A stretch of 64,000 nucleotides of DNA, from NCBI RefSeq assembly GCF_031844705.1, contig NZ_CP134609.1:7254001-7318000 (forward strand), written 5' to 3'. The notes below the pieces were generated by a model. The model had not been told where the DNA came from. It did not search any database and saw nothing but the letters and a program-made list of their open reading frames with translations. The position numbers and the translations under genes were made by a program. This DNA comes from Streptomyces sp. ITFR-16. Its GTDB lineage: Bacteria; Actinomycetota; Actinomycetes; Streptomycetales; Streptomycetaceae. Positions 48,066 to 57,086 of this stretch are shown in pieces. Each line of letters opens with the position of its first letter. The first letter of the stretch is position 1.

Positions 48066-49430
48066 TCAGACAGCCTTCGACGCGGCGTAGTTCCGCAGGA
48101 ACAGCGCCTCGGTGACGGAGAGCCGCTCCAGCTCCTCGGGCGACACGCTCTCGTTCACCGCGTGGATCTGCGCCTCGGGCTCGCTCAGTCCGATCAGCAG
48201 GATCTCCGCCTCCGGGTACAGCTCGGAGAGCGCGTTGCACAGCGGGATCGAGCCGCCCATGCCGGAGGACTGCATCTCCTGGCCGGGGTAGGCGACCCGC
48301 ATCGCGTCGGCCATCGCCGTGTACGCCGGGCTCGTGATGTCGGCGCGGAACGGCTGCCCCTGGCCCACCTGCTCGACGGAGACCCGCGCGCCCCACGGGG
48401 TGTGTGCCAGCAGATGCGCGGTCAGCAGCTTCGTCGCCTCGTCGGCGTTCCCGCCCGGCGGCACCCGCAGGCTGATCTGGGCCCGCGCACTGGCCTGGAC
48501 GGAGGGCGTCGCGCCGACCACCGGCGGGCAGTCGATCCCGATCACCGTCACGGCCGGCCGTGCCCAGATCCGGTCGGCGACCGTGCCCGTGCCGATCAGC
48601 CCGACCCCGTCGAGGACCTTGGCGTCGGTGCGGAACTCCTCCTCCGGGTACTGCAGGCCGTCCCACCGGGCGTCCGCCGTGAGGCCGTCGACCGTCGTCG
48701 TCCCGTCCTCGGCCCGCAGCGAGGCGAGGAGCTGGATCATCGCGGCGAGCGCGTCCGGCGCGGCCCCGCCGAACTGCCCGGAGTGCAGGTTCCCTTCGAG
48801 GGTGTCGAGCTGTACCCGCAGCATCGTCATCCCCCGCAGCGTCGAGGTGACGGTCGGCAGCCCCACCCGGAAGTTCCCGGTGTCGCCGATCACGACGGTG
48901 TCGGCGGCGAGCAGCTCGGGATGCGCCTGCGCGTACTGCTCAAGCCCGCCCGTGCCCTGCTCCTCCGAGCCCTCCACGATCACCTTCACCGACACCGGCA
49001 CCCCGCCGTTCGCCTTGAGGGCGCGCAGTGCGAGCAGATGCATGACGAAGCCGCCCTTGCAGTCGGCCGAGCCCCGGCCGAACCAGCGCCCGTCACGCTC
49101 CGTCAGCTCGAACGGCGGAGAGAGCCACGCGGACTCGTCGAGCGGCGGCTGCACGTCGTAGTGCGCGTAGAGCAGCACGGTGGGAGCACCGGCCGGACCG
49201 GGCAGGAAGCCGTAGACGGACTGCGTGCCGTCCGGGGTGTCGAGCAGCGCGACGTCCTGGAACCCCTCGGTGCGCAGGGCGTCGGCGACCCACGCGGCGG
49301 CCGCCTCGCACTCGCTCCTCGGATACACCGCGGGATCCGCCACCGACTGGAAGGCCACCAGCTCGGCCAGCTCCGCCTTGGCGCGGGGCATCAGCGAGGC
49401 GACGGTCTCGGATATCGGACGGGCGGTCAT
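48066..49430 (-). CDS. M20-family dipeptidase/metallopeptidase
   Basis: A 454-residue cytosolic zinc peptidase of clan MH. LLYAHYDVQPPLDESAW has the first zinc His and Asp; GRGSADCKGGFVMHLLALRA the second; VIVEGSEEQGTGGLE the catalytic Glu and zinc Glu; GDTGNFRVGLPTVTSTLRGM the dimerisation-domain link; and AQIHAVNESVSPEEL the final His-x-x-N-E. It cleaves dipeptides or related amides. AGGAG precedes ATG 49430. Divergent from the flavoprotein gene with 138 bases between. Confidence 0.92.
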   Translation of the reverse strand: MTARPISETVASLMPRAKAELAELVAFQSVADPAVYPRSECEAAAAWVADALRTEGFQDVALLDTPDGTQSVYGFLPGPAGAPTVLLYAHYDVQPPLDESAWLSPPFELTERDGRWFGRGSADCKGGFVMHLLALRALKANGGVPVSVKVIVEGSEEQGTGGLEQYAQAHPELLAADTVVIGDTGNFRVGLPTVTSTLRGMTMLRVQLDTLEGNLHSGQFGGAAPDALAAMIQLLASLRAEDGTTTVDGLTADARWDGLQYPEEEFRTDAKVLDGVGLIGTGTVADRIWARPAVTVIGIDCPPVVGATPSVQASARAQISLRVPPGGNADEATKLLTAHLLAHTPWGARVSVEQVGQGQPFRADITSPAYTAMADAMRVAYPGQEMQSSGMGGSIPLCNALSELYPEAEILLIGLSEPEAQIHAVNESVSPEELERLSVTEALFLRNYAASKAV

Positions 49431-49568
49431 GGGCACGCTCCTGGTAGGTGCGACGTTATGTGTACGTATCCGGGTACATGCACGCCTGGAGTGCGGCATC
49501 GCGTGTACGACGGGGACTCGGCCGATCCTCCCACAGCGGGGGCCGGCCGCAGCGCGCCGTAGGATGCC

Positions 49569-50828
49569 GTGAGCAGCTTGGGCCACTGGTCGGATCGGGA
49601 GCAGAAGCACATCGTGAGCAGCGAGAACGCAGACGCCGGACATGAGCACGAAGAGTCGTCCGTGTGGGACGTCGTCGTAGTCGGCGCCGGACCGGCGGGC
49701 GCCTCCGCGGCATACGCGGCGGCGGTAGCCGGCCGTCGGGTGCTGCTCCTGGAGAAGGCGGAACTGCCCCGTTACAAAACGTGCGGCGGCGGCATCATCG
49801 GGTATTCGCGCGACGCGCTGCCGCCCGGATTCGAACTGCCCCTGCGGGACCGGATCCACGCGGTCACCTTCTCGCTGAACGGCAGGCTGGCGCGCACGCG
49901 CCGTTCGCGCCGGATGCTCTTCGGGCTCATCAACCGCCCGGAGTTCGACGCGGGGCTGGTCGAGGAGGCGCAGAAGGCCGGGGCCGAACTCCGTACCGGA
50001 GCGACGGTCTCCCGGGTGGAGCAGCACGGCGCCGCGGTGCCCGACCGGCGCACCGTCGCGCTGGTGCTGTCCGGGGGCGAGACGGTCCTGGCCCGCGCGG
50101 TCGTGGGCGCGGACGGCAGTGCGGGGCGCATAGGAGCCCATGTCGGGGTGAAGCTCGACCAGGTGGACCTCGGCCTGGAGGCGGAGATCCCCGTGCCGGA
50201 GACGGTCGCGGAGGACTGGGCCGGCCGGGTGCTGATCGACTGGGGGCCGATGCCCGGCAGTTACGGCTGGGTGTTCCCCAAGGGCGACACGCTGACGGTA
50301 GGCGTGATCTCGGCGCGGGGCGACGGCGGCGGCACCAAGCGGTATCTCGAGGACTTCATCGCACGGCTCGGGCTGGCCGGCTTCGAGCCGAAGATCTCCT
50401 CCGGGCATCTGACGCGCTGCCGCAGCGAGGACTCGCCGCTCTCGCGCGGCCGGGTCCTGGTGTGCGGGGACGCGGCCGGTCTGCTGGAGCCGTGGACGCG
50501 CGAGGGCATCTCGTTCGCCCTGCGTTCGGGCCGGCTCGCCGGTGAGTGGGCCGTGCGTGTCGCTGAGGCGCACGACGCGGTGGACGCCCGCCGCCAGGCG
50601 CTGAACTACACCTTCGCCATCAAGGCGGGGCTGGGCGTCGAGATGAGCGTCGGGCGGCGCATGCTGAAGCTCTTCGAGCGGCGCCCGGGGCTGCTGCACG
50701 CGGTGCTGACCGGCTTCCGCCCGGCGTGGAACGCGTTCGCGGGCATCACCCGGGGAACGACCTCGCTGGCCGAGCTGGTCCGCTCCCACCCGCTGGCGCA
50801 GCGCGCCCTGTCGGCGATGGACCGCTAG
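49569..50828 (+). CDS. Geranylgeranyl-reductase-family FAD oxidoreductase
   Basis: A 419-residue flavoprotein of the GGR/lycopene-cyclase-like group. The FAD motif VVVVGAGPAGASAAYAAAVA begins near residue 34; PRYKTCGGGI is the family signature after the first strand; the second motif RVLVCGDAAGLLEPWTREGI is the GD/FAD-ribityl segment. The C-terminal helix carries NYTFAIKAGLGVEMSVGRRM. Relatives reduce polyprenyl chains, for example of menaquinone or archaeal-type lipids; in Streptomyces these are often linked to menaquinone. GTG 49569 has AGGA upstream; GTG 49614 is an alternative start. Confidence 0.88.
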   Translation: MSSLGHWSDREQKHIVSSENADAGHEHEESSVWDVVVVGAGPAGASAAYAAAVAGRRVLLLEKAELPRYKTCGGGIIGYSRDALPPGFELPLRDRIHAVTFSLNGRLARTRRSRRMLFGLINRPEFDAGLVEEAQKAGAELRTGATVSRVEQHGAAVPDRRTVALVLSGGETVLARAVVGADGSAGRIGAHVGVKLDQVDLGLEAEIPVPETVAEDWAGRVLIDWGPMPGSYGWVFPKGDTLTVGVISARGDGGGTKRYLEDFIARLGLAGFEPKISSGHLTRCRSEDSPLSRGRVLVCGDAAGLLEPWTREGISFALRSGRLAGEWAVRVAEAHDAVDARRQALNYTFAIKAGLGVEMSVGRRMLKLFERRPGLLHAVLTGFRPAWNAFAGITRGTTSLAELVRSHPLAQRALSAMDR

Positions 50829-50840
50829 GGACGGGGCCCT

Positions 50841-50874
50841 GCCGAGGTCCGGGCGCCGGAGCCCGGACCTCGGC
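50841..50874. terminator. Bidirectional terminator
   Basis: A perfect 14-base inverted repeat (50841-50854 and 50861-50874, loop GCCGGA) between the flavoprotein stop codon and the convergent reductase stop codon at 50877. Confidence 0.8.
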
Positions 50875-50876
50875 GC

Positions 50877-51338
50877 TCAGTCCCCGACGGTGATCCGGAA
50901 CACCGGGTGGTCGGGGCAGGCCGCCAGGATCTCGGTGTCCGCGGACTTCGCCGTGATGCCCTGGAAGTACTGGTTGACCTCCCAGCCCCACCGCTCCAGG
51001 TAGGTGCGGATCACGCGTGCCTTGTGCGCGTCGTCCGCGAGTTCCACGGCGCCGAAGGCGCGGGTCCTGCGGCCCACCCGCAGCTCGCCGCCGCCGGCGG
51101 CCCGCATGTTGCGCACCCACTGCGAGTGGCCCCGCGCCGAGACCAGGTGGTACGCGCCCTCGTGGGTGTGGAGGTTCACCGGGATGCGCTGCATCTGACC
51201 GCTCTTGCGGCCGCGCACCGACAGTTCCTGGGTGCCCACCAGGCTGACGCCGTGCCGGGCGAGCCAGCCGATGACTCCGTTCATCCGGACGGTGAACCGG
51301 CTGCCCCGGAGGTAGTACGGCTGCGATGTCTGCGACAT
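50877..51338 (-). CDS. Deazaflavin (F420)-dependent nitroreductase-family protein
   Basis: A 153-residue split-barrel protein of the DDN (deazaflavin-dependent nitroreductase) family. RGSRFTVRMNGVIGWLARHG at the N-terminus, the core LSVRGRKSGQMQRIPVNLHT, YHLVSARGHSQWVRNMRAAG for F420 binding, and RTYLERWGWEVNQYFQ near the end fit that group. These enzymes use reduced F420 to reduce quinones or other substrates. GGGGG precedes ATG 51338. The upstream region contains repeated TGCTCT palindromes in front of the divergent TetR gene, so TetR repression is probable. Confidence 0.87.
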   Translation of the reverse strand: MSQTSQPYYLRGSRFTVRMNGVIGWLARHGVSLVGTQELSVRGRKSGQMQRIPVNLHTHEGAYHLVSARGHSQWVRNMRAAGGGELRVGRRTRAFGAVELADDAHKARVIRTYLERWGWEVNQYFQGITAKSADTEILAACPDHPVFRITVGD

Positions 51339-51372
51339 GGTGACCCCCACGGTGTGAACGAGCGACGTTTCG

Positions 51373-51459
51373 GAGAGCAGTGCTCTCGCTTGAGATCAGT
51401 GTGCACGGGAAAGACGCTCGAAAGCAAGAGCAGTGCTCTCGTTATTGGGCACTGCTCTG
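51373..51459. promoter_or_regulatory. Repeated TetR-type operators between the F420 reductase and TetR genes
   Basis: GAGAGCA-G-TGCTCTC at 51373-51387 is a perfect 15-base palindrome, AGAGCA-G-TGCTCT at 51427-51439 repeats its core, and TGGGCA-C-TGCTCT at 51446-51458 keeps one half. The first two centres lie 53 bases apart, about five helical turns. Both divergent start codons flank the array. Confidence 0.8.
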
Positions 51460-51472
51460 ATCGCGTGGCAGA

Positions 51473-52207
51473 ATGACCGGCATGAGCGCTGTCCGAGGAG
51501 CCAGGGAACGGGCCCGTATCGAGGTCACCGCCGCCATCAAGGACGAGGCGCGCAGACAGCTCGCCGCCGAGGGCGCGGCGAAGCTCTCGCTGCGCGCCGT
51601 CGCCCGCGAACTGGGCATGGTCTCCTCCGCGCTCTACCGCTACTTCGCCAGCCGCGACGAACTGCTCACGGCCTTGATCGTCGACGCCTACGACGCCGTG
51701 GGCGAAGCCGCCGAGCGGGCCCACCGCACGGCCGCCGCCGACGGCTCCGTGCCCGTCGGCGGGCACGCCACTCCGCTGTCCCGGTGGGTCGCCGTCGCGT
51801 GCGCCGTACGCGACTGGGCGCTGGCGCACCCGCACGAGTACGCGCTGATCTACGGTTCGCCCGTGCCCGGCTACACCGCGCCGCAGGCCACCGTGGCCCC
51901 CGCCTCACGCGTCGGCCTCGTCCTCATCGCCATCGTCGAGGACGCCCACCGCGAGGAGGGCCTCGCCCTGCCGCCGCTCGCCGACGAGCTGCGGCCGGAG
52001 GCCGAACGGCTCGCCGCCGACCTGGCCCCCGGTCTGCCGCCCGCGGTGGCGGCGCCGCTGGTCGCGGCGTGGTCGCAGCTGTTCGGGCTGCTGTCGTTCG
52101 AGATCTTCGGCCAGTTCAACCGCGTGGTGGAGGCCCGCGAGGTGTTCTTCCGGCACGCCGTCACGGAGCTGGCCCGCACGGTCGGCCTGCTCGGCAACCG
52201 GCGGTAG
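51473..52207 (+). CDS. TetR-family transcriptional regulator (WHG domain type)
   Basis: A 244-residue TetR repressor. Helix-turn-helix: LRAVARELGMVSSALYRYFA, preceded by EVTAAIKDEARRQLAAEGAA; the C-terminal ligand domain is of the WHG type with WVAVACAVRDWALAHPHEYA and LFGLLSFEIFGQFN. ATG 51473 starts close to the last operator half-site, so an ATG at 51482 or transcription very near the start is possible. It should bind the repeated operator next door and control itself plus the divergent F420-type reductase. The ligand is unknown; quinone or nitro compounds would suit that enzyme. Confidence 0.9.
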   Translation: MTGMSAVRGARERARIEVTAAIKDEARRQLAAEGAAKLSLRAVARELGMVSSALYRYFASRDELLTALIVDAYDAVGEAAERAHRTAAADGSVPVGGHATPLSRWVAVACAVRDWALAHPHEYALIYGSPVPGYTAPQATVAPASRVGLVLIAIVEDAHREEGLALPPLADELRPEAERLAADLAPGLPPAVAAPLVAAWSQLFGLLSFEIFGQFNRVVEAREVFFRHAVTELARTVGLLGNRR

Positions 52208-52325
52208 CCCGTATTCCGCAGGCAGCCGCCCCGCCCGCCCCGTTCGCCGTACTCCCCAGGGAGTACGGGTGATCACCACGCCCGGCGGACGCCCGCGCGT
52301 GCCGGGGCCGTCTAGCGTGGCCGGC

Positions 52326-53645
52326 ATGGACGAGCGGCACTCACAGACAGGCGGCGGCCCCTCCGGGAGAGGGGCTGCGGCGGGCGGGCCCGGAGCCGGG
52401 CCCCGCGGCCCGCGCGGTCCGTGGGGACGGCACGGCGAGCCGCCGCGCTGGCTGACCGGTGCGCAGGGGCGGTCAGCCGGCCGGCTGCCCTGGCGGTCGA
52501 CGGTCCTGCTCGGCGTCTTCGTGATGGTCGGCTCGAACATCGCGGCCCGGGGCCAGCTCGACGACAAGGCCCCGCTCGACCTGTTCGCCCGGCTGCTCCT
52601 GCTGGCCGCCGTGGCCGTACTGCTCTTCCGTCATCGCCACCCCGTCCTGGCCGTCTTCGGGGCCTCGGCCGCGGCGACGGTCTATCTCGGCGCCGGATAC
52701 CCGTACGGTCCGGTGTTCCTGGCCGTGGCCGTGGGCTGCTTCAGCGCCGTGGTCGCCGGGCACCGGCGGGCTGCGTGGTCGGCGGTCGCCATGGTGTGGG
52801 TCGGTCATTTGCTGGTCGCGCACTGGCTCTACCGCTGGCTGCCCCCGGACGGCGACACGGCTCCGCCCTGGGGACAGGAGGCGGGTGTCGCCGCCTGGGT
52901 GGTGGCCATCGTGGCGGCCGCGGAGTTCGTCCGCGTACGCCGTGAGCAGTGGGCCGACCGGCGGGCCGAGCGGGAGGCCGCCGAGAAGCGCAGGGCCGAC
53001 GAGGAACGGCTGCGCATGGCGCGCGAACTCCACGACGTCCTGGCGCACAGCATCTCCGTCATCAACGTCCAGGCGGGCGTCGGGCTCGCGCTGCTCGACA
53101 CCGACCCCGAGCAGGCCCGCACCGCCCTCACCACCATCAAGGCGGCCAGCAAGGAGGCGCTCGGCGAGGTGCGGCAGGTCCTGGACAGCCTCCGGACGCC
53201 CGGAGACGCCCCCAGGGCCCCGGCCCCCGGCCTCGACCGGCTGCCCGAACTGGTCCAGCAGGCCGCGAGCACCGGACTGACCGTCACCGTCGAGACCGAC
53301 GGGGTGCGCCCGGCGGTGCCGCCCGGCGCGGACCTGGCCGCGTTCCGCATCGTGCAGGAGGCGCTGACCAACGTGGTGCGGCACTCCGGTTCGCGGACCG
53401 CCGAGGTCCGGATCGGTTACGGGCCCGGCCGCCTCCGCCTCCGTATCGACGACGCGGGACCCGCCACCGGTACGGACGCCGGGGGCAGCGGCAACGGGCT
53501 CGCCGGAATGCGGGAGCGGGCCGCCGCCCTCGGTGGCACGATCGAGGCGGGGCCCCGGCCCGACGGCGGCTTCCGGGTACGCGCCGAGCTACCGCTGCCG
53601 GCCGGCGGTTCCGGCGGCGCCGCGCACCGTGAGGAGACACCGTGA
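52326..53645 (+). CDS. Sensor histidine kinase (NarL-type two-component system)
   Basis: A 439-residue membrane kinase. A Pro/Gly-rich cytosolic N-terminus (1-60) precedes four or five transmembrane helices (about 60-205, with VLLGVFVMVGSNIAA near the first) and a short linker. The HisKA_3 dimerisation segment MARELHDVLAHSISVINVQA carries the phosphorylated H236; the ATPase domain has RIVQEALTNVVRHS (N box) and GSGNGLAGMRERAAALG (G box). No large sensory domain, so the signal is probably sensed in the membrane. ATG 52326 has no strong ribosome site but agrees with the domain. It overlaps the response regulator start (GTGA). Confidence 0.9.
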   Translation: MDERHSQTGGGPSGRGAAAGGPGAGPRGPRGPWGRHGEPPRWLTGAQGRSAGRLPWRSTVLLGVFVMVGSNIAARGQLDDKAPLDLFARLLLLAAVAVLLFRHRHPVLAVFGASAAATVYLGAGYPYGPVFLAVAVGCFSAVVAGHRRAAWSAVAMVWVGHLLVAHWLYRWLPPDGDTAPPWGQEAGVAAWVVAIVAAAEFVRVRREQWADRRAEREAAEKRRADEERLRMARELHDVLAHSISVINVQAGVGLALLDTDPEQARTALTTIKAASKEALGEVRQVLDSLRTPGDAPRAPAPGLDRLPELVQQAASTGLTVTVETDGVRPAVPPGADLAAFRIVQEALTNVVRHSGSRTAEVRIGYGPGRLRLRIDDAGPATGTDAGGSGNGLAGMRERAAALGGTIEAGPRPDGGFRVRAELPLPAGGSGGAAHREETP

Positions 53646-54307
53646 TCCGCGTACTGCTCGCCGATGACCAGCTGCTGGTCAGGGCGGGATTCAGGGCCCT
53701 GCTGGACGCCCAGCCGGACATCGGGGTGGCGGGCGAGGCGGCCGACGGGGAGGAGGCCGTCCGTCTGGTGCGCGAACTGCGGCCGGACGCCGTCCTGATG
53801 GACATCCGGATGCCGCGCCTCGACGGACTCGCCGCGACCCGCGCCATCACCGGGGACCCCGCGCTCCACGACGTGAAGGTGGTCATGCTCACCACCTTCG
53901 AACTCGACGAGTACGTCTTCGAGGCGATCCGCTCCGGCGCCTCCGGCTTCCTGGTCAAGGACACCGAGCCGGAAGAACTGCTGCGGGCCGTCCGGGCGGT
54001 GGTGGCGGGAGACGCCCTGCTCTCCCCGGGGGTCACGCGCCGCCTCATCGCCGAGTTCGCGGCCCGCTCCAAGGAGCCGGCCGCCGCGTCCGGGCTGAGC
54101 GAACTGACCGAACGGGAGCGGGAGGTGATGGCCCTGGTCGGCATCGGCCTCTCCAACGAGGAGATCGCCCGCCGCCTCGTCGTCAGCCCGCTCACCGCCA
54201 AGACCCATGTCAGCCGCACCATGGTGAAACTCGGCGCCCGCGACCGGGCCCAACTGGTCGTCCTGGCCTATGAGTCGGGACTCGTCCGCCCGGGCTGGCT
54301 GGGCTGA
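53642..54307 (+). CDS. LuxR-type response regulator (NarL family)
   Basis: A 221-residue response regulator partner of the upstream kinase. Receiver: VLLADDQLLVRAGFRALLDA with D8/D9 and the phosphorylated D54 in VLMDIRMPRLDG; K104-like lysine in FLVKDTEPEELL. C-terminal LuxR HTH: LTEREREVMALVGIGLSNEE followed by IARRLVVSPLTAKTHVSRTM. GTG 53642 overlaps the kinase TGA. The targets are unknown; neither neighbour on the right looks like an obvious regulon member. The 3' end overlaps the convergent small membrane protein by 40 bases. Confidence 0.93.
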   Translation: MIRVLLADDQLLVRAGFRALLDAQPDIGVAGEAADGEEAVRLVRELRPDAVLMDIRMPRLDGLAATRAITGDPALHDVKVVMLTTFELDEYVFEAIRSGASGFLVKDTEPEELLRAVRAVVAGDALLSPGVTRRLIAEFAARSKEPAAASGLSELTEREREVMALVGIGLSNEEIARRLVVSPLTAKTHVSRTMVKLGARDRAQLVVLAYESGLVRPGWLG

Positions 54308-54579
54308 CCCGGCACCGGGGGCGCGCCCCGGCCGATCTCACGCCCTGAGTCCCGGCGCCCGAACCGCCCCAGCACATCGATGACGCGCCCCATGAACACC
54401 ACCGCCGCCACAGCCCCTGCGAAGACCATCAGGCCCCGGCCCGCCCCGTGCGACGACAGCAGGAAAGCGGGAGCGCAGACCGCCAGGAAGGCGCATCCGG
54501 CCAGCAGGCCGCCGGTCAGCACGGCGAAGCCGATCTCGACGGTCATGGCGTCGCGATCCGCCTGGCTCCGCTGTCCCAT
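54268..54579 (-). CDS. Small membrane protein, DUF6332-like, 103 residues
   Basis: The N-terminus MGQRSQADRDAMTVEIGFAV is followed by two membrane helices (LTGGLLAGCAFLAVCAPAFL and GLMVFAGAVAAVVFMGRVI) and a charged tail. This arrangement resembles DUF6332 proteins of Streptomyces, from memory only. Start ATG 54579 is preferred; ATG 54546 is possible. Its 3' end overlaps the response regulator by 40 bases in the opposite orientation. Function unknown. Confidence 0.65.
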   Translation of the reverse strand: MGQRSQADRDAMTVEIGFAVLTGGLLAGCAFLAVCAPAFLLSSHGAGRGLMVFAGAVAAVVFMGRVIDVLGRFGRRDSGREIGRGAPPVPGQPSQPGRTSPDS

Positions 54580-54644
54580 GCCCGCAGTGTCACAGGCGCG
54601 GCGGCCGGCGGACAACCCCGCCCCACCCCGTGCGGGCCGCGCCC

Positions 54645-55400
54645 TCAGGACCAGGTGACCGCCGAGTTCTCGCGCCACAGCCGGGCCAGGTCCGGGTCGC
54701 CCGTCACCGTCAGGGACGTGAGCGGCAGCCGGTTCCACAGGGACAGGTAGAGCGTTTCGGCCGGGGCGCTCAGCTCGCAGTCGGCGGGCTGCTCCACGGC
54801 CGGGGCCTCCTCGCGCACGGCGGCGGGAGGTTCGGGGGAGAGCCGTACGGTCCACACCGTGCCGGTGTCCGTCGCGCGGACGCGCAGGGAGCGCGGCACC
54901 TCGGTGCGTACCCGGCTCTTCGGGCGGGCGTGGAAGCAGCGCAGCAGTTCGTCGATGCCGTCCAGCGCGTGCGCGGGCGCCACGGGGGAGGGGGCGCCGC
55001 CCCGCGCGGACTGCGCGTCCACCCGGTGGACCGTCGTCTCGTGGGCCTGGCGGCGTGCCCAGAAGGCCAGCGGGGACGGTGCGGGGAAGAAGGCCCAGCA
55101 GTCCAGGTCCTGCGGGGCGTTCTCCAGCGCCTCGACCAGATGCCGGTGCCCGTCGCGGAAGCGGGCCAGCAGCTCCGGCCCGTCCAGATCGGGCTCCCCG
55201 GCGTCGGGGACGTACGAGGTGTGTCCCTCGGTCACGAAGGCGGCGGCCCAGGTGTGCACCATCGCGGTGTGCCTGAGCAGGTCGCGCACCTGCCACCCGG
55301 GGCAGGTGGGCACCGGCGCCCCCGTGCCGGCCTCCTCGGCCGCGTCCGCCAGCAACCGGCCCTCGGCGGCCAGGGTCCCTATGTGCTCCGTGATCTTCAT
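54645..55400 (-). CDS. Mycothiol-dependent maleylpyruvate isomerase-family protein
   Basis: A 251-residue DinB-like four-helix protein. The N-terminal MDMPI-type domain has VPTCPGWQVRDLLRHTAMVH, with the metal His, and ARRQAHETTVHRVDAQ with HExxxHRxD, the usual second His pair; the C-terminal half is the SCP2-like MDMPI_C domain. Proteins of this type use mycothiol in actinomycetes and act in isomerisation or thiol transfer; the exact substrate is unknown. ATG 55400 is the only start at the domain. It precedes the DUF6332-like gene on the same strand. Confidence 0.87.
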   Translation of the reverse strand: MKITEHIGTLAAEGRLLADAAEEAGTGAPVPTCPGWQVRDLLRHTAMVHTWAAAFVTEGHTSYVPDAGEPDLDGPELLARFRDGHRHLVEALENAPQDLDCWAFFPAPSPLAFWARRQAHETTVHRVDAQSARGGAPSPVAPAHALDGIDELLRCFHARPKSRVRTEVPRSLRVRATDTGTVWTVRLSPEPPAAVREEAPAVEQPADCELSAPAETLYLSLWNRLPLTSLTVTGDPDLARLWRENSAVTWS

Positions 55401-55421
55401 GGCAGGGATTGTGCCAGGGGA

Positions 55422-55793
55422 TCAGGCGCCCTGGGGACGGGCCGTGCGGCCGCGTCCGGTGGTGCCGCGCACCAGCCGTACGAACCAGCCCAGCGCGAGC
55501 GACTGCAGCAGCACCGACACCACGAGGGCCAGATAGAAGAACCAGGCGGGACCGCCCGACTCCGCACCCCACAGTGAGCCGCCGACGAAGAAGAGGAACA
55601 CGGTGGGCGCCGCGAGGAAGAAGAGCCACACCCCCGCGAAGGACGCGTCCTCGTGGGCGACGAACAGCGTGTCCACGGTGACGAACACGGCCGTCGCCGC
55701 CACGACGCCCAGGTAGATCAGCGATGCGGCGTTGCCGAACGTGAGGCGTACGAGTGTGCGAAGGTGCTGGTGGTTCATGACCGGCCTGTTCAT
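55422..55793 (-). CDS. Small integral membrane protein (SCO4225-like), 123 residues
   Basis: Four hydrophobic segments: ASLIYLGVVAATAVFVTVDT, AGVWLFFLAAPTVFLFFVGG and AWFFYLALVVSVLLQSLALG, with short loops, and an N-terminal LRTLVRLTFGNAASLIY. It resembles the SCO4225 family of Streptomyces membrane proteins, which have no known function. GGGGAG precedes ATG 55793; ATG 55778 is a close alternative. Its end lies 21 bases upstream of the mycothiol-dependent gene, on the same strand, so the two may be cotranscribed. Confidence 0.72.
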   Translation of the reverse strand: MNRPVMNHQHLRTLVRLTFGNAASLIYLGVVAATAVFVTVDTLFVAHEDASFAGVWLFFLAAPTVFLFFVGGSLWGAESGGPAWFFYLALVVSVLLQSLALGWFVRLVRGTTGRGRTARPQGA

Positions 55794-55871
55794 GGCGTGC
55801 TCCCCGTCAATGGCTGAGTCTCCATCGTGCGTCCGGGGAATCGTTCCTGCCTGAGTACGCCTACTCACTGC

Positions 55872-57086
55872 TCATGAGTGCGCGTTGCGCGCGCCGTAGC
55901 CGAGGGCGGCGGCCGCCGTGGCGAGCAGGGCCACCGTGGTCAGCGCCACGGGCAGCGAGAACCAGTCGGCCAGGAAGCCGATCGCGGGCGGCCCGAGCAG
56001 CATCCCGCCGTAGCCGAGGGTCGAGGCCGCGGCCACTCCGCCGGGACCGGCCAGCTCGCCGGCCCGGCCGACCGCGACCGGGAAGATGTTGGCGAGGCCG
56101 AGCCCGGTGACGGCGAAGCCGAGGAGCGCGAGCCAGGTGGTCGGGGCGAGCGAGCCCAGCAGCATCCCCGCCGCGGCGGCGATGCCGCCCACGACCAGGG
56201 TGCGGGTCTGGCCGAGCCGTTCGAGCAGGGCGGTGCCGCTGAGACGGCCCGCCGTCATGGCGAGGGCGAACAGGGAGTAGCCCGCGGCCGCGATCCCCGG
56301 GCGCGCGTGCAGATCCTGCTCCAGGTGCAGGGCGCCCCAGTCGGCCAGGGCGCCTTCGCCGTACGCCGTGCAGAGCGCGATCACGCCGAAGAGGATCACC
56401 ACCCGGCGGGCCCGGCCGTCGAGCCGCCGGGGGCGCGCCGTGCCGTCGGCCGTCGCCGGGACGGGCCTGCGTGAGGGATACCGCAGCAGGACCGGCCCCG
56501 TGAAGGCGGTGACGAGCAGACCGATTCCGGTCAGGCACAGGAGATGTGCGGCGGGCGAGAGGCCGCCCGCGACGAGCCCGCCGAGACCGGCGCCGATCAT
56601 CCCGCCGAGGCTGAACGCGGCGTGGAAGCTGGGCATCACCGGCCGCCGGAGGGTGGCGACCAGATCGACGGCCGCGCTGTTCATCGCCACGTTCATCCCG
56701 CCGTACGCGGCGCCGAACACCAGCAGGACCAGGCCGAGCGAGAGGGCCGAGTGGGTCTGTGCGGGCAGCGCGATGCTGAGGGGGAGCAGAACGCCGCAGA
56801 CCACGGTCACCGGGTGGCTGCCGAAGCGGTGGCAGAGCCGGCCGGTGAGCATCATCGTGATCACGGCACCGGCGGATACGCCGAGGAGTGCGAGGCCGAG
56901 GGTGGCGGCCGAGGCGCCGGTCTGGTGCTTGATGGCCGGGATGCGGACCACCCAGCCGGCGAAGAGGAACCCGTCGAGGGCGAAGAACACGGTCAGCGCG
57001 GTACGGAGACGGGCCGACGAAGGCGGGGCGGTGGTGCCGCCCGGTCCCCCCGGCAGTGCCGTCCGCAGTTTGTTTAGTTGCGGCAC
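55872..57086 (-). CDS. MFS-family transporter
   Basis: A 404-residue transporter with twelve predicted membrane helices in two halves. Loop motifs include LTGRLCHRFGSHPV after helix 2 (GRxxDRxG-like), SFHAAFSLGGMIGAGLGGLV, and LLERLGQTRTLVVGG in the second half. The family with GGMNVAMNSAAVDL is that of sugar or drug exporters, e.g. the YbjJ type. GTG 57086 is proposed as start because a promoter places transcription initiation directly on it, giving a leaderless mRNA; a longer TTG start at 57122 would be inside the promoter. Divergent from the ROK regulator, whose probable operator overlaps the start. Confidence 0.85.
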   Translation of the reverse strand: MPQLNKLRTALPGGPGGTTAPPSSARLRTALTVFFALDGFLFAGWVVRIPAIKHQTGASAATLGLALLGVSAGAVITMMLTGRLCHRFGSHPVTVVCGVLLPLSIALPAQTHSALSLGLVLLVFGAAYGGMNVAMNSAAVDLVATLRRPVMPSFHAAFSLGGMIGAGLGGLVAGGLSPAAHLLCLTGIGLLVTAFTGPVLLRYPSRRPVPATADGTARPRRLDGRARRVVILFGVIALCTAYGEGALADWGALHLEQDLHARPGIAAAGYSLFALAMTAGRLSGTALLERLGQTRTLVVGGIAAAAGMLLGSLAPTTWLALLGFAVTGLGLANIFPVAVGRAGELAGPGGVAAASTLGYGGMLLGPPAIGFLADWFSLPVALTTVALLATAAAALGYGARNAHS

